A program made the position numbers and the translations under genes. A DNA stretch of 64,000 nucleotides from Gammaproteobacteria bacterium. GTDB lineage: Bacteria > Pseudomonadota > Gammaproteobacteria > JAJFKO01. Shown one piece after another: positions 1 through 8,741 of this stretch; positions within the stretch are counted from its first letter, which is position 1, and every line of letters starts with the position of its first letter. The stretch is from assembly GCA_021773175.1 (NCBI GenBank), contig JAJFKO010000053.1, positions 1-64,000 on the forward strand. The letters run 5' to 3'. The notes under the pieces were generated by a model, which saw only the letters and a program-made list of their open reading frames with translations, had not been told where the DNA came from and did not search any database.

Positions 1-2
1 AT

Positions 3-1931
3 AACGATGGCAGTAGTAAGTTTAGGCCGATTTCATATGCGAATAACTTTCATGGGCTAACGGTAGATACATGGCACCAGAATCATCACGATAGTTTCCA
101 ATCTATTGCAAAAATCCTGAAATATTTTATTAAAATTTTCATGAAAGCCTGGCGTCATGGTGTACAGAGTCAACTAATTGATATCGAACAAATGGCTATA
201 AATCTAGTGCATATGACAGAAGATAAACAGCTACAAACATTGGGACTTAAACAAATTATCGAGATGGATGAAAGTGAGGATGTTATTGGTTTATATGGTA
301 AAACATTTAATAATAATTTGCAGACAATAAAATCTCAGGAAATAAAATATAAAGGACATCCACTTAAACCATCTAGTTCTCAAGGCATTCCTGTTAGAAC
401 TATCTATCTAAACTCAAAAATTAAGCAAGAGTATAAGTTTGATCATGAAAGAGTCATTCCAGAATATGCATTTAAAGATTTTCAGGCAGAATATCCACTC
501 TCAGGGGATAATGATCTATTATTGCAGCAACTTAAAGCTAGCAGTAATAACTTCTCTACCTTCTTTACAATATCAAATGACAATATTAAAAAACCATGGC
601 ACTTACATTCATTAAAACCTATATCAAAAATTATTTCAGGAATTGTTGGTGTTTTTGGGCTTTGGAATATTATTAAAAGTATCATGGCTTTTGGTGATTT
701 AAATGATCCTCATGGAAATGTACGCAAAGTAACAGATCTGATTCAAGCATTCTGTATTGAAGGTTATGCCATTGAGAGTGCTTTTGTTAATTTTACCAGC
801 AAAGAGACATTGGAAAATCTTTATGCCAATATTAGTAAATCTCTAACCGGTTTTATGGATATAAGTGCTAAACAGTATTTTTGTTTTACACCCTTGAGTT
901 TCTTAGGCTTGTTAGGGTGTTTAATTGGAGATGCCTTATCTGTTTGTGATTTTCGAACGGCTTTATTGAGTCATGACCGTGGTCAAGAATGGGGTGATGG
1001 TTTTAATATAATTGGTTCGTCTTTTAATACGCTAGGGATTATAAGCACATCAGCGAAAATAGCGCGGCAAAGAATATCCTCATTAACAAAGAGTTTAGAC
1101 GAATCAAACATAGATAAAATTTTAGAAGATACTGTTGCGGAAGATATCATTACAACCATGAATGAGGTTAATATATTTTTAGCTAGCTTTGAAGCTCTTG
1201 CAGGAATACTAGCATTGCCATTCACGGAGATACTATTTGTTTTTGCGATTTTTAGTTTAATAGGTACGATAATTGATATGCTGTTTAAAGATGGACCACT
1301 AGAGCATTGGACTAAGACCTGTCCGTTTAATATTTGGCATACGACTAGTATGACAGACTATGATGCCTGTGAAACTTTGATGAATATTCTGATGGCTCCG
1401 CGCCTAAAATTATTAATGGCAACAAGCATGCAGCAGAGTAAGCATGAAAAAATCATCATGCTTGATGTGATTTTACCTTATTTTCCTGCTCATACGGCTA
1501 CGCTTGATACACGATTTGCAATACATATGTTACAGAGGCAATACTCGAGTGACAACGAAACGGGTATTGGCCAACATTATCATACACAAATATTGCAGCG
1601 ACAAAGCATTCGACCATTTCTTATTGAGCAAGTTATTAATCAAGATATGCGTATAGCTAGAGTGCATTATTATTATCGAATAAGCCTTTCTGATAAGCTG
1701 CTTAGTTATCAGGAGAACATCTGGGATCGTGCTTATGGACCTATAAGCTTCCAATGTGTTGCAAAGGGGCGATTATATCTGGATAACAAGCAATATGTTT
1801 TACCTGCAGTTGAACAAGTTGATCATGAATTACCTGCGAATGATCATGCCTATGATGAAAATGATCAAATCACAAATATTGATGATGATCCAACCTGGTT
1901 GTATGCTGAACCCTATGAGTTCACTTTTTAG
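3..1931 (+). CDS. Large unrecognised protein with membrane segments, 5' end cut by window edge
   Basis: The frame is open from base 3 to the TAA at 1931 with no stop before the first ATG at 141, and the residues encoded upstream of that ATG look coding. The gene therefore probably starts outside the window. The visible 643 residues show hydrophobic stretches near the segment ISKIISGIVGVFGLW, a second near FTPLSFLGLLGCLIGDAL, and a third near ILFVFAIFSLIGTIIDML. Just after the third comes a PLEHWTKTCPFNIW motif. The C-terminus is acidic (many Asp/Asn). I do not recognise a family with confidence. The combination of several central membrane helices followed by a D-x-PLE-x-W-x-x-x-CPF-like motif recalls multi-helix type VI cargo toxins (VasX/BTH_I2691 type), but this is only an impression from memory. 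It converges on the next gene. Confidence 0.75.
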   Translation, partial: NDGSSKFRPISYANNFHGLTVDTWHQNHHDSFQSIAKILKYFIKIFMKAWRHGVQSQLIDIEQMAINLVHMTEDKQLQTLGLKQIIEMDESEDVIGLYGKTFNNNLQTIKSQEIKYKGHPLKPSSSQGIPVRTIYLNSKIKQEYKFDHERVIPEYAFKDFQAEYPLSGDNDLLLQQLKASSNNFSTFFTISNDNIKKPWHLHSLKPISKIISGIVGVFGLWNIIKSIMAFGDLNDPHGNVRKVTDLIQAFCIEGYAIESAFVNFTSKETLENLYANISKSLTGFMDISAKQYFCFTPLSFLGLLGCLIGDALSVCDFRTALLSHDRGQEWGDGFNIIGSSFNTLGIISTSAKIARQRISSLTKSLDESNIDKILEDTVAEDIITTMNEVNIFLASFEALAGILALPFTEILFVFAIFSLIGTIIDMLFKDGPLEHWTKTCPFNIWHTTSMTDYDACETLMNILMAPRLKLLMATSMQQSKHEKIIMLDVILPYFPAHTATLDTRFAIHMLQRQYSSDNETGIGQHYHTQILQRQSIRPFLIEQVINQDMRIARVHYYYRISLSDKLLSYQENIWDRAYGPISFQCVAKGRLYLDNKQYVLPAVEQVDHELPANDHAYDENDQITNIDDDPTWLYAEPYEFTF

Positions 1932-2000
1932 CTGCCAAGGTATTGGGTCGAATTAATATGATTATTAAAACTAATGCGCATCTTTATATAAGTACGTATA

Positions 2001-4217
2001 TTATTGACGGATATTTGGGGTCGAAATATGAGTTGTGGTTGTTTTTAAATTTTCAGGTTCGGAGACTGTATTTACTAAATGTTCTTGTTGTGGGGCAGAT
2101 GTAGAACTAGTGTTCCAACTATCTACAGTTGAACCAATGTAGCTATGAATGGATGACGCGGGACTATTAACAAATGAACGCCAAGTTGATGGAGTATCGG
2201 TACTTGTTGCTGAGTGAAGAACTCTGTTTGAAAGCTTAGTATCATCTTCCATTTCTGTGAGCCGAGATTCATCTTCCAGTGTTTCAATCTTATGAAGTGT
2301 TATTTCTGGTGATAAAGTATTGTCAAAGTCACTAAAGCTATTAACATTTGTATATGGAATACATGAAAGCCCTAAACAGAAAAGCGCTAGATGTAAAAAT
2401 AATATAATAGCAATGATAGCAATAACGAAAATAGAATAATTGTTCGTGAAATGTTCTGCCAGTGAGTGATTGTTTGACAAAACCCAGAGAGAATTAATAA
2501 ATGTTAAGGTTCCTGCAATAATAGATATTGTCAGTACACTTTTATTCTCGAAATTAGTTATCGAGTGATGGGGGGACGTTTTCATGAAATTTGACGGCTG
2601 TAAAGAATGAATGCTTGAAAAATCTTTAGCTGGAGGATGAGTGAATCGATATATTCTTGGAATAATAGTACAGCTAATTCTTGGGAGCAAGCCGACAGCA
2701 ATACTGGCGATGGTATTGACTATAATGATGATGATATTTTTCATACCTGTTTCAGAGTCAAATAACATACGATCCATGACCATACGACGAATACTGTCAG
2801 GAATCGTTGCAATAATTGAACCAAAAAACACATAGAAGAAGGTGTTAGGTATCAATTTCAATAATGTTATTATTTTTCTTGTTTTTGTATTTTCAGCAAA
2901 ACGCTCGAGATATTTCTTGTAGTGAATAATATATTGGTGCGGAGTCGAGAAAAAGTAGGTTTTATTTAATGTATGCAGTATCCCTGTCTTTAAACTATCT
3001 TTTTCTTGTTTAGTAAAATTAATACGAAGTAATGCGGGAAGTGTAAGCAATATTGCAGATAAAGCAAGGGCCATAATCAAGGGCGTGTTAATCTCATACG
3101 CTAAATCATAACTTACATGTTGTGTGTTAACAAACATATTCATGAATGATGTGAATGAAACCGTCAGTGTTGAAAATGCAATAAGACGTATCGTTGCAAG
3201 CAATAGGAAATCATTCAGTTTTATCACTGATGTGAAACCTAATCGAACTAAACTTAATAGTATAAGTAAAGTATGCTGGCTTTCACTATGAAAAATACTC
3301 AGCATATTATAAGTTCTTTTGCTATATTGTTGAAAAAGCATAGGGAGGTAACCAACAGATAGTAAGAGAGGAGCTGCCCAAACAAGATATGGCAATATAA
3401 CCCCGATATGGCCATAGAATGCACCAAGATCCATAATGAGACTTAAAAACAAAAAATTCCTTAATGCAATACAGCTATTTCTACCAAATTCACGCCAAAC
3501 AAAATTAGATATCCTTAAAATTATATTTTTGTTATTAAAAGAAAATATACTTGAAAGGGTATGTGCGTATTGTTCGGGTGGTATCTTTTTTAAGTTGGAA
3601 AGTAGTCTTTCTTTAAAGGCTGCAGAAATTATATTGTTTTCTAGGGGATGAAAATTAATGTCTATAATGCTAAGTGTAAGGTTTAGACTTAAAATGTTTT
3701 TATTAAGTTGTGACATTATCCAGGTGAATTGATTTTGATTTGCAGACGGTGTTATCAGATCTAAAAAGATTTCTTCTGCAGGTGCAAGTAAAATATACTT
3801 TAATAATAAAGTAAGATGCTTGAAAAAATTAATTTCTTTGCTCGAAATTTTTTGTTTTGCCATTAAATAATAAAGTAGTAATAAATCTGATAGATTTTTT
3901 TGGTAAAAAAGTTTTATGCTATTTATCTGTTGTAGAATATCTTGCTTCTTATTAACTAGGACATTATTAGATTGTGTTAATAATATGAAATACTCAAGAA
4001 ATATAAGATTTATTGTTAATAGTAATTTGCTATGTTTATGAGGTGAACTTGTCTTATTTATTGTTGATTGAAATGTATCAAGCTGACTTCTGAGCCGAAG
4101 GCTTATTGCATTATAATCACTAATGTTTATGGGGATGATATCATTATGAGGTGGAACACCGACCTCATTAAGAGAGGGTCTAGAGATTTCTGGATGAGCA
4201 TACATGATAATTACCAT
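2001..4217 (-). CDS. Unrecognised multi-spanning membrane protein
   Basis: This 738-codon frame encodes an N-terminal soluble helical part of about 240 residues, then at least six to eight hydrophobic helices (for example around FLFLSLIMDLGAFYGHIGVI, LIMALALSAILLTLPAL, FFYVFFGSIIATI and IFVIAIIAIILFLHLALFCL), and a Ser/Thr-rich cytoplasmic-looking tail of about 100 residues. An alternative start lies four codons in, at 4205; neither start has a clear Shine-Dalgarno sequence. No family is recognised and no enzymatic motif is visible. It converges on the preceding unknown gene with a 69-base gap and is divergent from the MoeB-like gene, so it is probably transcribed alone. Codon use is AT-rich like its neighbour, which suggests the two unknown genes belong to the same accessory block. 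Confidence 0.75.
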   Translation of the reverse strand: MVIIMYAHPEISRPSLNEVGVPPHNDIIPINISDYNAISLRLRSQLDTFQSTINKTSSPHKHSKLLLTINLIFLEYFILLTQSNNVLVNKKQDILQQINSIKLFYQKNLSDLLLLYYLMAKQKISSKEINFFKHLTLLLKYILLAPAEEIFLDLITPSANQNQFTWIMSQLNKNILSLNLTLSIIDINFHPLENNIISAAFKERLLSNLKKIPPEQYAHTLSSIFSFNNKNIILRISNFVWREFGRNSCIALRNFLFLSLIMDLGAFYGHIGVILPYLVWAAPLLLSVGYLPMLFQQYSKRTYNMLSIFHSESQHTLLILLSLVRLGFTSVIKLNDFLLLATIRLIAFSTLTVSFTSFMNMFVNTQHVSYDLAYEINTPLIMALALSAILLTLPALLRINFTKQEKDSLKTGILHTLNKTYFFSTPHQYIIHYKKYLERFAENTKTRKIITLLKLIPNTFFYVFFGSIIATIPDSIRRMVMDRMLFDSETGMKNIIIIIVNTIASIAVGLLPRISCTIIPRIYRFTHPPAKDFSSIHSLQPSNFMKTSPHHSITNFENKSVLTISIIAGTLTFINSLWVLSNNHSLAEHFTNNYSIFVIAIIAIILFLHLALFCLGLSCIPYTNVNSFSDFDNTLSPEITLHKIETLEDESRLTEMEDDTKLSNRVLHSATSTDTPSTWRSFVNSPASSIHSYIGSTVDSWNTSSTSAPQQEHLVNTVSEPENLKTTTTHISTPNIRQ

Positions 4218-4376
4218 TTGGATAACTTATTATAAAAATATAACCTAAAAGGTAATTTTATTCAAGTTGTAACATGTATACTTATTTAACTTTATGAAAA
4301 CAATATGGTTTTTGTTATTATTCCGGTTGTATTCTACGCCAACAACTAATGTATTGCCTAAAGGAGCACAAAGCAC

Positions 4377-5504
4377 ATGGCTTTGATGAATAATGAATTA
4401 CAACGTTACTCGCGGCATCTTAACTTGTCAGAAGTTGGTGTTTCAGGACAGCAAAAATTAAAAAACAGTAAAATTCTATGTATAGGTGCTGGAGGTTTGG
4501 CAAGTCCGGTTTTAGCATATTTAGCTGCAGCAGGGATTGGTGTTTTGGGGATCATTGACAATGATATTGTTGAATTATCAAATTTACAGCGACAAATCAT
4601 TTTTACTGAAAGTGATCTTGGTAAATTAAAAGTAGACTGTGCGCAGCAAAAACTGTCTGAACAAAATTCCATGTTGGAAATTGAAACTTATCCATTTCGG
4701 CTGAATGCGGATAATGCCTTTGCAATACTATCAGAGTACGACATTATCGTGGATTGTACCGATAATTTTATTTCTCGCTATTTAATTAATGACGTTTGCT
4801 TTTATTTACAAAAGCCAAATGTGTCAGCGAGCATTGCACAATTTGAAGGGCAGTGTTCAGTTTACTGTGTACCTGGTGGTCCGTGCTATCGTTGTCTATA
4901 TGATTCACCACCTCCTGAAAATTTAGTTCCTAATTGTAACGAAGGAGGCGTATTAGGTGTTTTACCAGGATTATTAGGAGTAATTCAGGCAACAGAAGTT
5001 ATTAAACTAATTTTAAACATGCCGCAAGGTCAAAGCTTGATAGGGAGTTTACTAACTGTTGATGCTTTGAGTATGGAGTTTAAGAAGTTAACATTGACGC
5101 AGCGATCAGATTGTCGGCTGTGCGCACAACAGCAAGCCTTTATTGACTTACCTCGTTATGAAGAGAGTTGTAATATGATAGATGGAAACAAAAGTTCTGT
5201 ACCTGAAATAAGCGTACACGAATTACAAAAAATAATAGATGATGTTTTTTTATTAGATGTTCGGCAACCTAATGAATATGCAATCTGTAATTTACAGGGT
5301 TATTTAATTCCACTTGCTGAATTAGAGCAACGTTTGTCAGAAGTAAACATTGATAAGCCTATCGTTGTGTATTGTCGTTCTGGTAAACGTTCTGCTGGTG
5401 CTGTGCGTCAATTACAACAGGCAGGTATGACTAATGTTAAAAATCTGCGAGGCGGTATACTCGCCTGGATTAAGGAAATCGATCCAAGCATGAGAGCATA
5501 TTAA
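4377..5504 (+). CDS. moeB: MoeB/ThiF-family adenylyltransferase fused to a rhodanese domain
   Basis: The product (375 residues) activates the C-terminal glycine of a ubiquitin-like sulfur carrier (MoaD/ThiS type) by adenylation. Its C-terminal rhodanese domain could supply the persulfide sulfur, as in MoeZ-type enzymes. The N-terminal E1-like domain shows the nucleotide loop GAGGLASPV near residue 37, DNDIVELSNLQRQ shortly after, and the zinc cysteines in CYRC and CRLC. The conserved NCNEGGVLG stretch occupies the position of the family's catalytic cysteine. The rhodanese part (last ~100 residues) has the active-site loop CRSGKR. AAAGGAG at 4360-4366 lies 10 bases before the ATG and decides the start. 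No other molybdopterin or thiazole genes are nearby, so the carrier partner cannot be named. Confidence 0.9.
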   Translation: MALMNNELQRYSRHLNLSEVGVSGQQKLKNSKILCIGAGGLASPVLAYLAAAGIGVLGIIDNDIVELSNLQRQIIFTESDLGKLKVDCAQQKLSEQNSMLEIETYPFRLNADNAFAILSEYDIIVDCTDNFISRYLINDVCFYLQKPNVSASIAQFEGQCSVYCVPGGPCYRCLYDSPPPENLVPNCNEGGVLGVLPGLLGVIQATEVIKLILNMPQGQSLIGSLLTVDALSMEFKKLTLTQRSDCRLCAQQQAFIDLPRYEESCNMIDGNKSSVPEISVHELQKIIDDVFLLDVRQPNEYAICNLQGYLIPLAELEQRLSEVNIDKPIVVYCRSGKRSAGAVRQLQQAGMTNVKNLRGGILAWIKEIDPSMRAY

Positions 5505-5519
5505 ATCAGCCCCATCAAA

Positions 5520-5675
5520 TTATTGGCTAACGCCAACGCCAGCACCTGCATAGAAATGATTTGACTGTTGCGCACTGTTTTTAGCAAGTAAATCACTACC
5601 ACATTGATTGGCACAGCCATATAAAAAGATAACAGAGATACATAAAATACTAATAATTGCGATGCTCTTCTTCAT
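5520..5675 (-). CDS. Small lipoprotein, 51 residues
   Basis: A 51-codon frame begins 18 bases after the tamB stop, on the same strand, with a strong CAAGGAGT ribosome site (5681-5688) five bases before its ATG. The product starts MKKS, has a hydrophobic core and a lipobox ending LYGC at residue 21, giving a mature lipoprotein of about 31 residues that ends with a Gly/Ala/Val-rich FYAGAGVGVSQ. This is a textbook lipoprotein signal, so an envelope location is well supported. The function is not known. The spacing says it is co-transcribed with tamA-tamB, which suggests, as inference only, a role in the outer membrane or the translocation module. Confidence 0.75.
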   Translation of the reverse strand: MKKSIAIISILCISVIFLYGCANQCGSDLLAKNSAQQSNHFYAGAGVGVSQ

Positions 5676-5693
5676 TTGTCACTCCTTGTAAAA

Positions 5694-8600
5694 TTATTCA
5701 CTTTGAAAAGTATAAAACAAATCAACGCCACTATCAAAACCACTTGCTTCACTTTGTAGGGATAGGCCTTTCCATATTTTATAAGTGACATGCAAGGTAT
5801 TAATAGGGCTAAATAAACCAACACTATAGTTTACATATAGTTTTGGCAATAGGTATTTACCCACAACGAGAGCAGTTCCTGATTCAATGGCTCCCGTACG
5901 AGGATTATATTGTTGTGCAGTTGATATACCAAATTCATCTAAACCTAACGTGTTTTTAATATCATCTTGAATACGAGAAATTGCACCTGTTGCGCCATCA
6001 GGATTCAATGCTGATGCTGCCTGTAATAATAATGAGGTATCGCCACCAGAGGCCGTTGCTAAAGATTTCCCGGTTAATAATAATGATAAGATATCACCTT
6101 GAGATAGGCCTGCAGGATTTGAGAATAAATGAACTTTACGATTTTTTAAGCGGCCTTGAATCTCAATGCCAACAGTTACATATGTCGTTGCATTTGAGAA
6201 TTGCATTGGATTACTAATATTACCGGTGTCGGCAATATTATTTGAGAAGCTCGTTCGAAGTGGTGCAAGTATTTGTATTCGACGTGTTGCACTAGCATTG
6301 ATGCCTGGATTATTAATATTACCGCCAGTAAACATAATTTCACCACGCGATATTTTAAGTGTTTGTCCAAGAACTTTAAATTTTCCATCAACTACATTTA
6401 ATGTACCTTGTGCGCTGGTTGGGCGATTTGGCGAAAGCATCAGTGTTAGATTGCCCTTTAACTTGCCTGTTAAACCTTGCGTATTGATGTTAGCATTTTT
6501 GCCCAGATCTAATTTGATATTCCCATAGAAAGCAGAGTTTTTTTCTTGCAAAACATTACCATTACTAACATAAACCACATCATTTGTTGTTGTGTCTGTT
6601 GTGCTGAAGTCAGCAGGAGCAATCTTAGCGCTAGGTATAAGTATGCTACCATCTAAAATCATTTTATTATTGCCATAACGAAAAGTTAAGTTAGGTTCAA
6701 TAGTAATATGGTATTCCTTAGTATCATAAGCGGTAAAGTTTTTAGCCGTCAGTTTTACTTCTGTTGTAAAACCTTGGTTGGTAAAGCGAGAGGAACCACG
6801 AATAATTGCTTTGCCTTTCCCTGAGTAAGCTGAACCAGTATATTTGAGACCACCATTACTTGTTGTATGTCCACGTAGATTGAAACGCGTTAGCTTTATA
6901 CCATATTGTGGAAATTCAGTACTTGCATTTTGTAGGCGAATTCTTCCAAATAATTTGGGTCGATAGAGCTGACCATTTATATTTAATGCGATGGTTAATT
7001 GCCCTTGTGTATTATTAATATCATGTATCCATAATGATAAAATACTTAACTCGGTTAAATTAAGCTTTATATTGCCATTAACCTTTTGTTGTGATGGCGG
7101 TAGGGCTTGGCCATGATAACCGGGTAAGTTGATTTCGCCATGAATGCCATGAGCGGGATTAAATTGAAAATTAATACTTGCTCGTAAACCTTGTTTAGGA
7201 TTTTCAATGGCAATGCTCCCGCCATTAAAGGATTGGGTCACCATCTTTTCATGCAATGGTAGTGTTAATTTTCCAGGACTGATTTGTAATCGTCCTTGAA
7301 TGACCGGTTTTTGATTAGGAACATGTATTGCTTGAAAATTGCCATTGATGTGTCCGCTGACATGAACTTTACTATCTAACATATTGGCGAATTCTTGTAG
7401 GCCGAAGTAATGTAATTTTAATGAAATGGCGTATTGCTCTGCAGAAGTAATATCGGCTGCAATACTAATACGTTGAGCTCCTGATTGTAAATGTACTGGA
7501 GCAATGTCAAAACCTTGCTGACGCAACAACATTTTAACCGCTTTCAATAAATGCCAATCACCATATTTTTTACTTTGAAGACTAAATTTTTCTAACGTTG
7601 CATGCCAAACGCCAGGTTGTTGATAACCTTTAATAGTCGATTCAAAATATTGTTTCTGCCAAACGCTGTTAAAATTAATAGTATAATGGTTTTGGTTTCC
7701 AGATAAATTAAGTTTGGTTTTGCCATAACGAAACTGTAATTGTGTATTGAACGGCAGTGTTATTGATGTTTGTTGAGTAGAATTGATATTTAAATAACCC
7801 GAGCCAAATAATGTTTCACCTCGTAGTTGACCTTGTAATTTTTTAATATTTAGTTTTACGGTAACATGATTTTTTTGTAATTTGCCGGCACTATCAATAT
7901 TTAGGTTAATATGCCCTGGCCAGCTTGGTATGATTTTGCTGCTATCAACCTTACCTATGATATTTAAACGCCAAGCAATAAATGGTTGCCACTTTATAAA
8001 TCCTCGAATAGCTAGATGCTGCTTCGGTTGTTGTAAGTCCGCAGTAAAAGTGCTTTTTTTGAAATCACCATAACCATTAATGTTGACCTGACTATCAGTA
8101 AAGTTATTACCATTAAACAACGCTTTTATATTATATCTAAAATCTTGCAAAGTGCCGCCAATGATCGCTGAACCATTCTTGCTATGCAGCATGTTTTTAT
8201 TTTTCAAAGGGACACTGATATTCTGCCAAGTATTCTGTAATTCAACTTTTATTGTGTTAGCTGCAGGCGTAAATTCACCGTGTAATTTAATGTTTTCTGC
8301 TTCGATTGGTTCGCTAAGGCTAGGGGTTTGTACTTTTATGTTTTGTAGCTGAACATTTTGTAATGCCACATAGAAAGGTAAACTTAAACTGCCTGAGCTT
8401 TTTGATTGCTGAGCGTAAGTTTTTATGGATGCATCTTTAATATATAATTGTTTAACTGTTAATGTATCAAAAAATAAATGTCGAGGGACCCAATTAAATT
8501 TTATTTCTTTAATCTTTATATCAGCGCTTTGGTTTGTAAAACTAAAATCATCTATTGCTAACGGGCCTATTAGGCGTCCACTTGCTTTACCAATATGTAT

Positions 8601-8741
8601 GGTTGATGCTGCAAATTTATTTAAGTATTTAACTGTAAATTGCAAGCCTTGTGCCGTTATGCATAGCCAAGTTACGCTAACACCTAAGAAAAGTAATAGT
8701 GCTATTACGATGGACATAGTAATATTAATTGCTAGCTTCAT
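5694..8741 (-). CDS. tamB: TamB, inner-membrane-anchored translocation and lipid-transport protein
   Basis: The 1015-residue product has an N-terminal signal anchor (IVIALLLFLGVSVTWLC) followed by a very long beta-rich periplasmic region of repeated short strands and a C-terminal TamB (DUF490) domain ending in aromatic FYTFQSE. TamB spans the periplasm and works with TamA in outer membrane protein insertion; AsmA-like relatives carry phospholipids. The conserved C-terminal features include GDILSLLLTG and the segment following it. It is shorter than the E. coli protein (about 1260 residues), as is common in AT-rich relatives. Its ATG overlaps the tamA stop codon (8738-8741), which implies translational coupling. 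Confidence 0.93.
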   Translation of the reverse strand: MKLAINITMSIVIALLLFLGVSVTWLCITAQGLQFTVKYLNKFAASTIHIGKASGRLIGPLAIDDFSFTNQSADIKIKEIKFNWVPRHLFFDTLTVKQLYIKDASIKTYAQQSKSSGSLSLPFYVALQNVQLQNIKVQTPSLSEPIEAENIKLHGEFTPAANTIKVELQNTWQNISVPLKNKNMLHSKNGSAIIGGTLQDFRYNIKALFNGNNFTDSQVNINGYGDFKKSTFTADLQQPKQHLAIRGFIKWQPFIAWRLNIIGKVDSSKIIPSWPGHINLNIDSAGKLQKNHVTVKLNIKKLQGQLRGETLFGSGYLNINSTQQTSITLPFNTQLQFRYGKTKLNLSGNQNHYTINFNSVWQKQYFESTIKGYQQPGVWHATLEKFSLQSKKYGDWHLLKAVKMLLRQQGFDIAPVHLQSGAQRISIAADITSAEQYAISLKLHYFGLQEFANMLDSKVHVSGHINGNFQAIHVPNQKPVIQGRLQISPGKLTLPLHEKMVTQSFNGGSIAIENPKQGLRASINFQFNPAHGIHGEINLPGYHGQALPPSQQKVNGNIKLNLTELSILSLWIHDINNTQGQLTIALNINGQLYRPKLFGRIRLQNASTEFPQYGIKLTRFNLRGHTTSNGGLKYTGSAYSGKGKAIIRGSSRFTNQGFTTEVKLTAKNFTAYDTKEYHITIEPNLTFRYGNNKMILDGSILIPSAKIAPADFSTTDTTTNDVVYVSNGNVLQEKNSAFYGNIKLDLGKNANINTQGLTGKLKGNLTLMLSPNRPTSAQGTLNVVDGKFKVLGQTLKISRGEIMFTGGNINNPGINASATRRIQILAPLRTSFSNNIADTGNISNPMQFSNATTYVTVGIEIQGRLKNRKVHLFSNPAGLSQGDILSLLLTGKSLATASGGDTSLLLQAASALNPDGATGAISRIQDDIKNTLGLDEFGISTAQQYNPRTGAIESGTALVVGKYLLPKLYVNYSVGLFSPINTLHVTYKIWKGLSLQSEASGFDSGVDLFYTFQSE

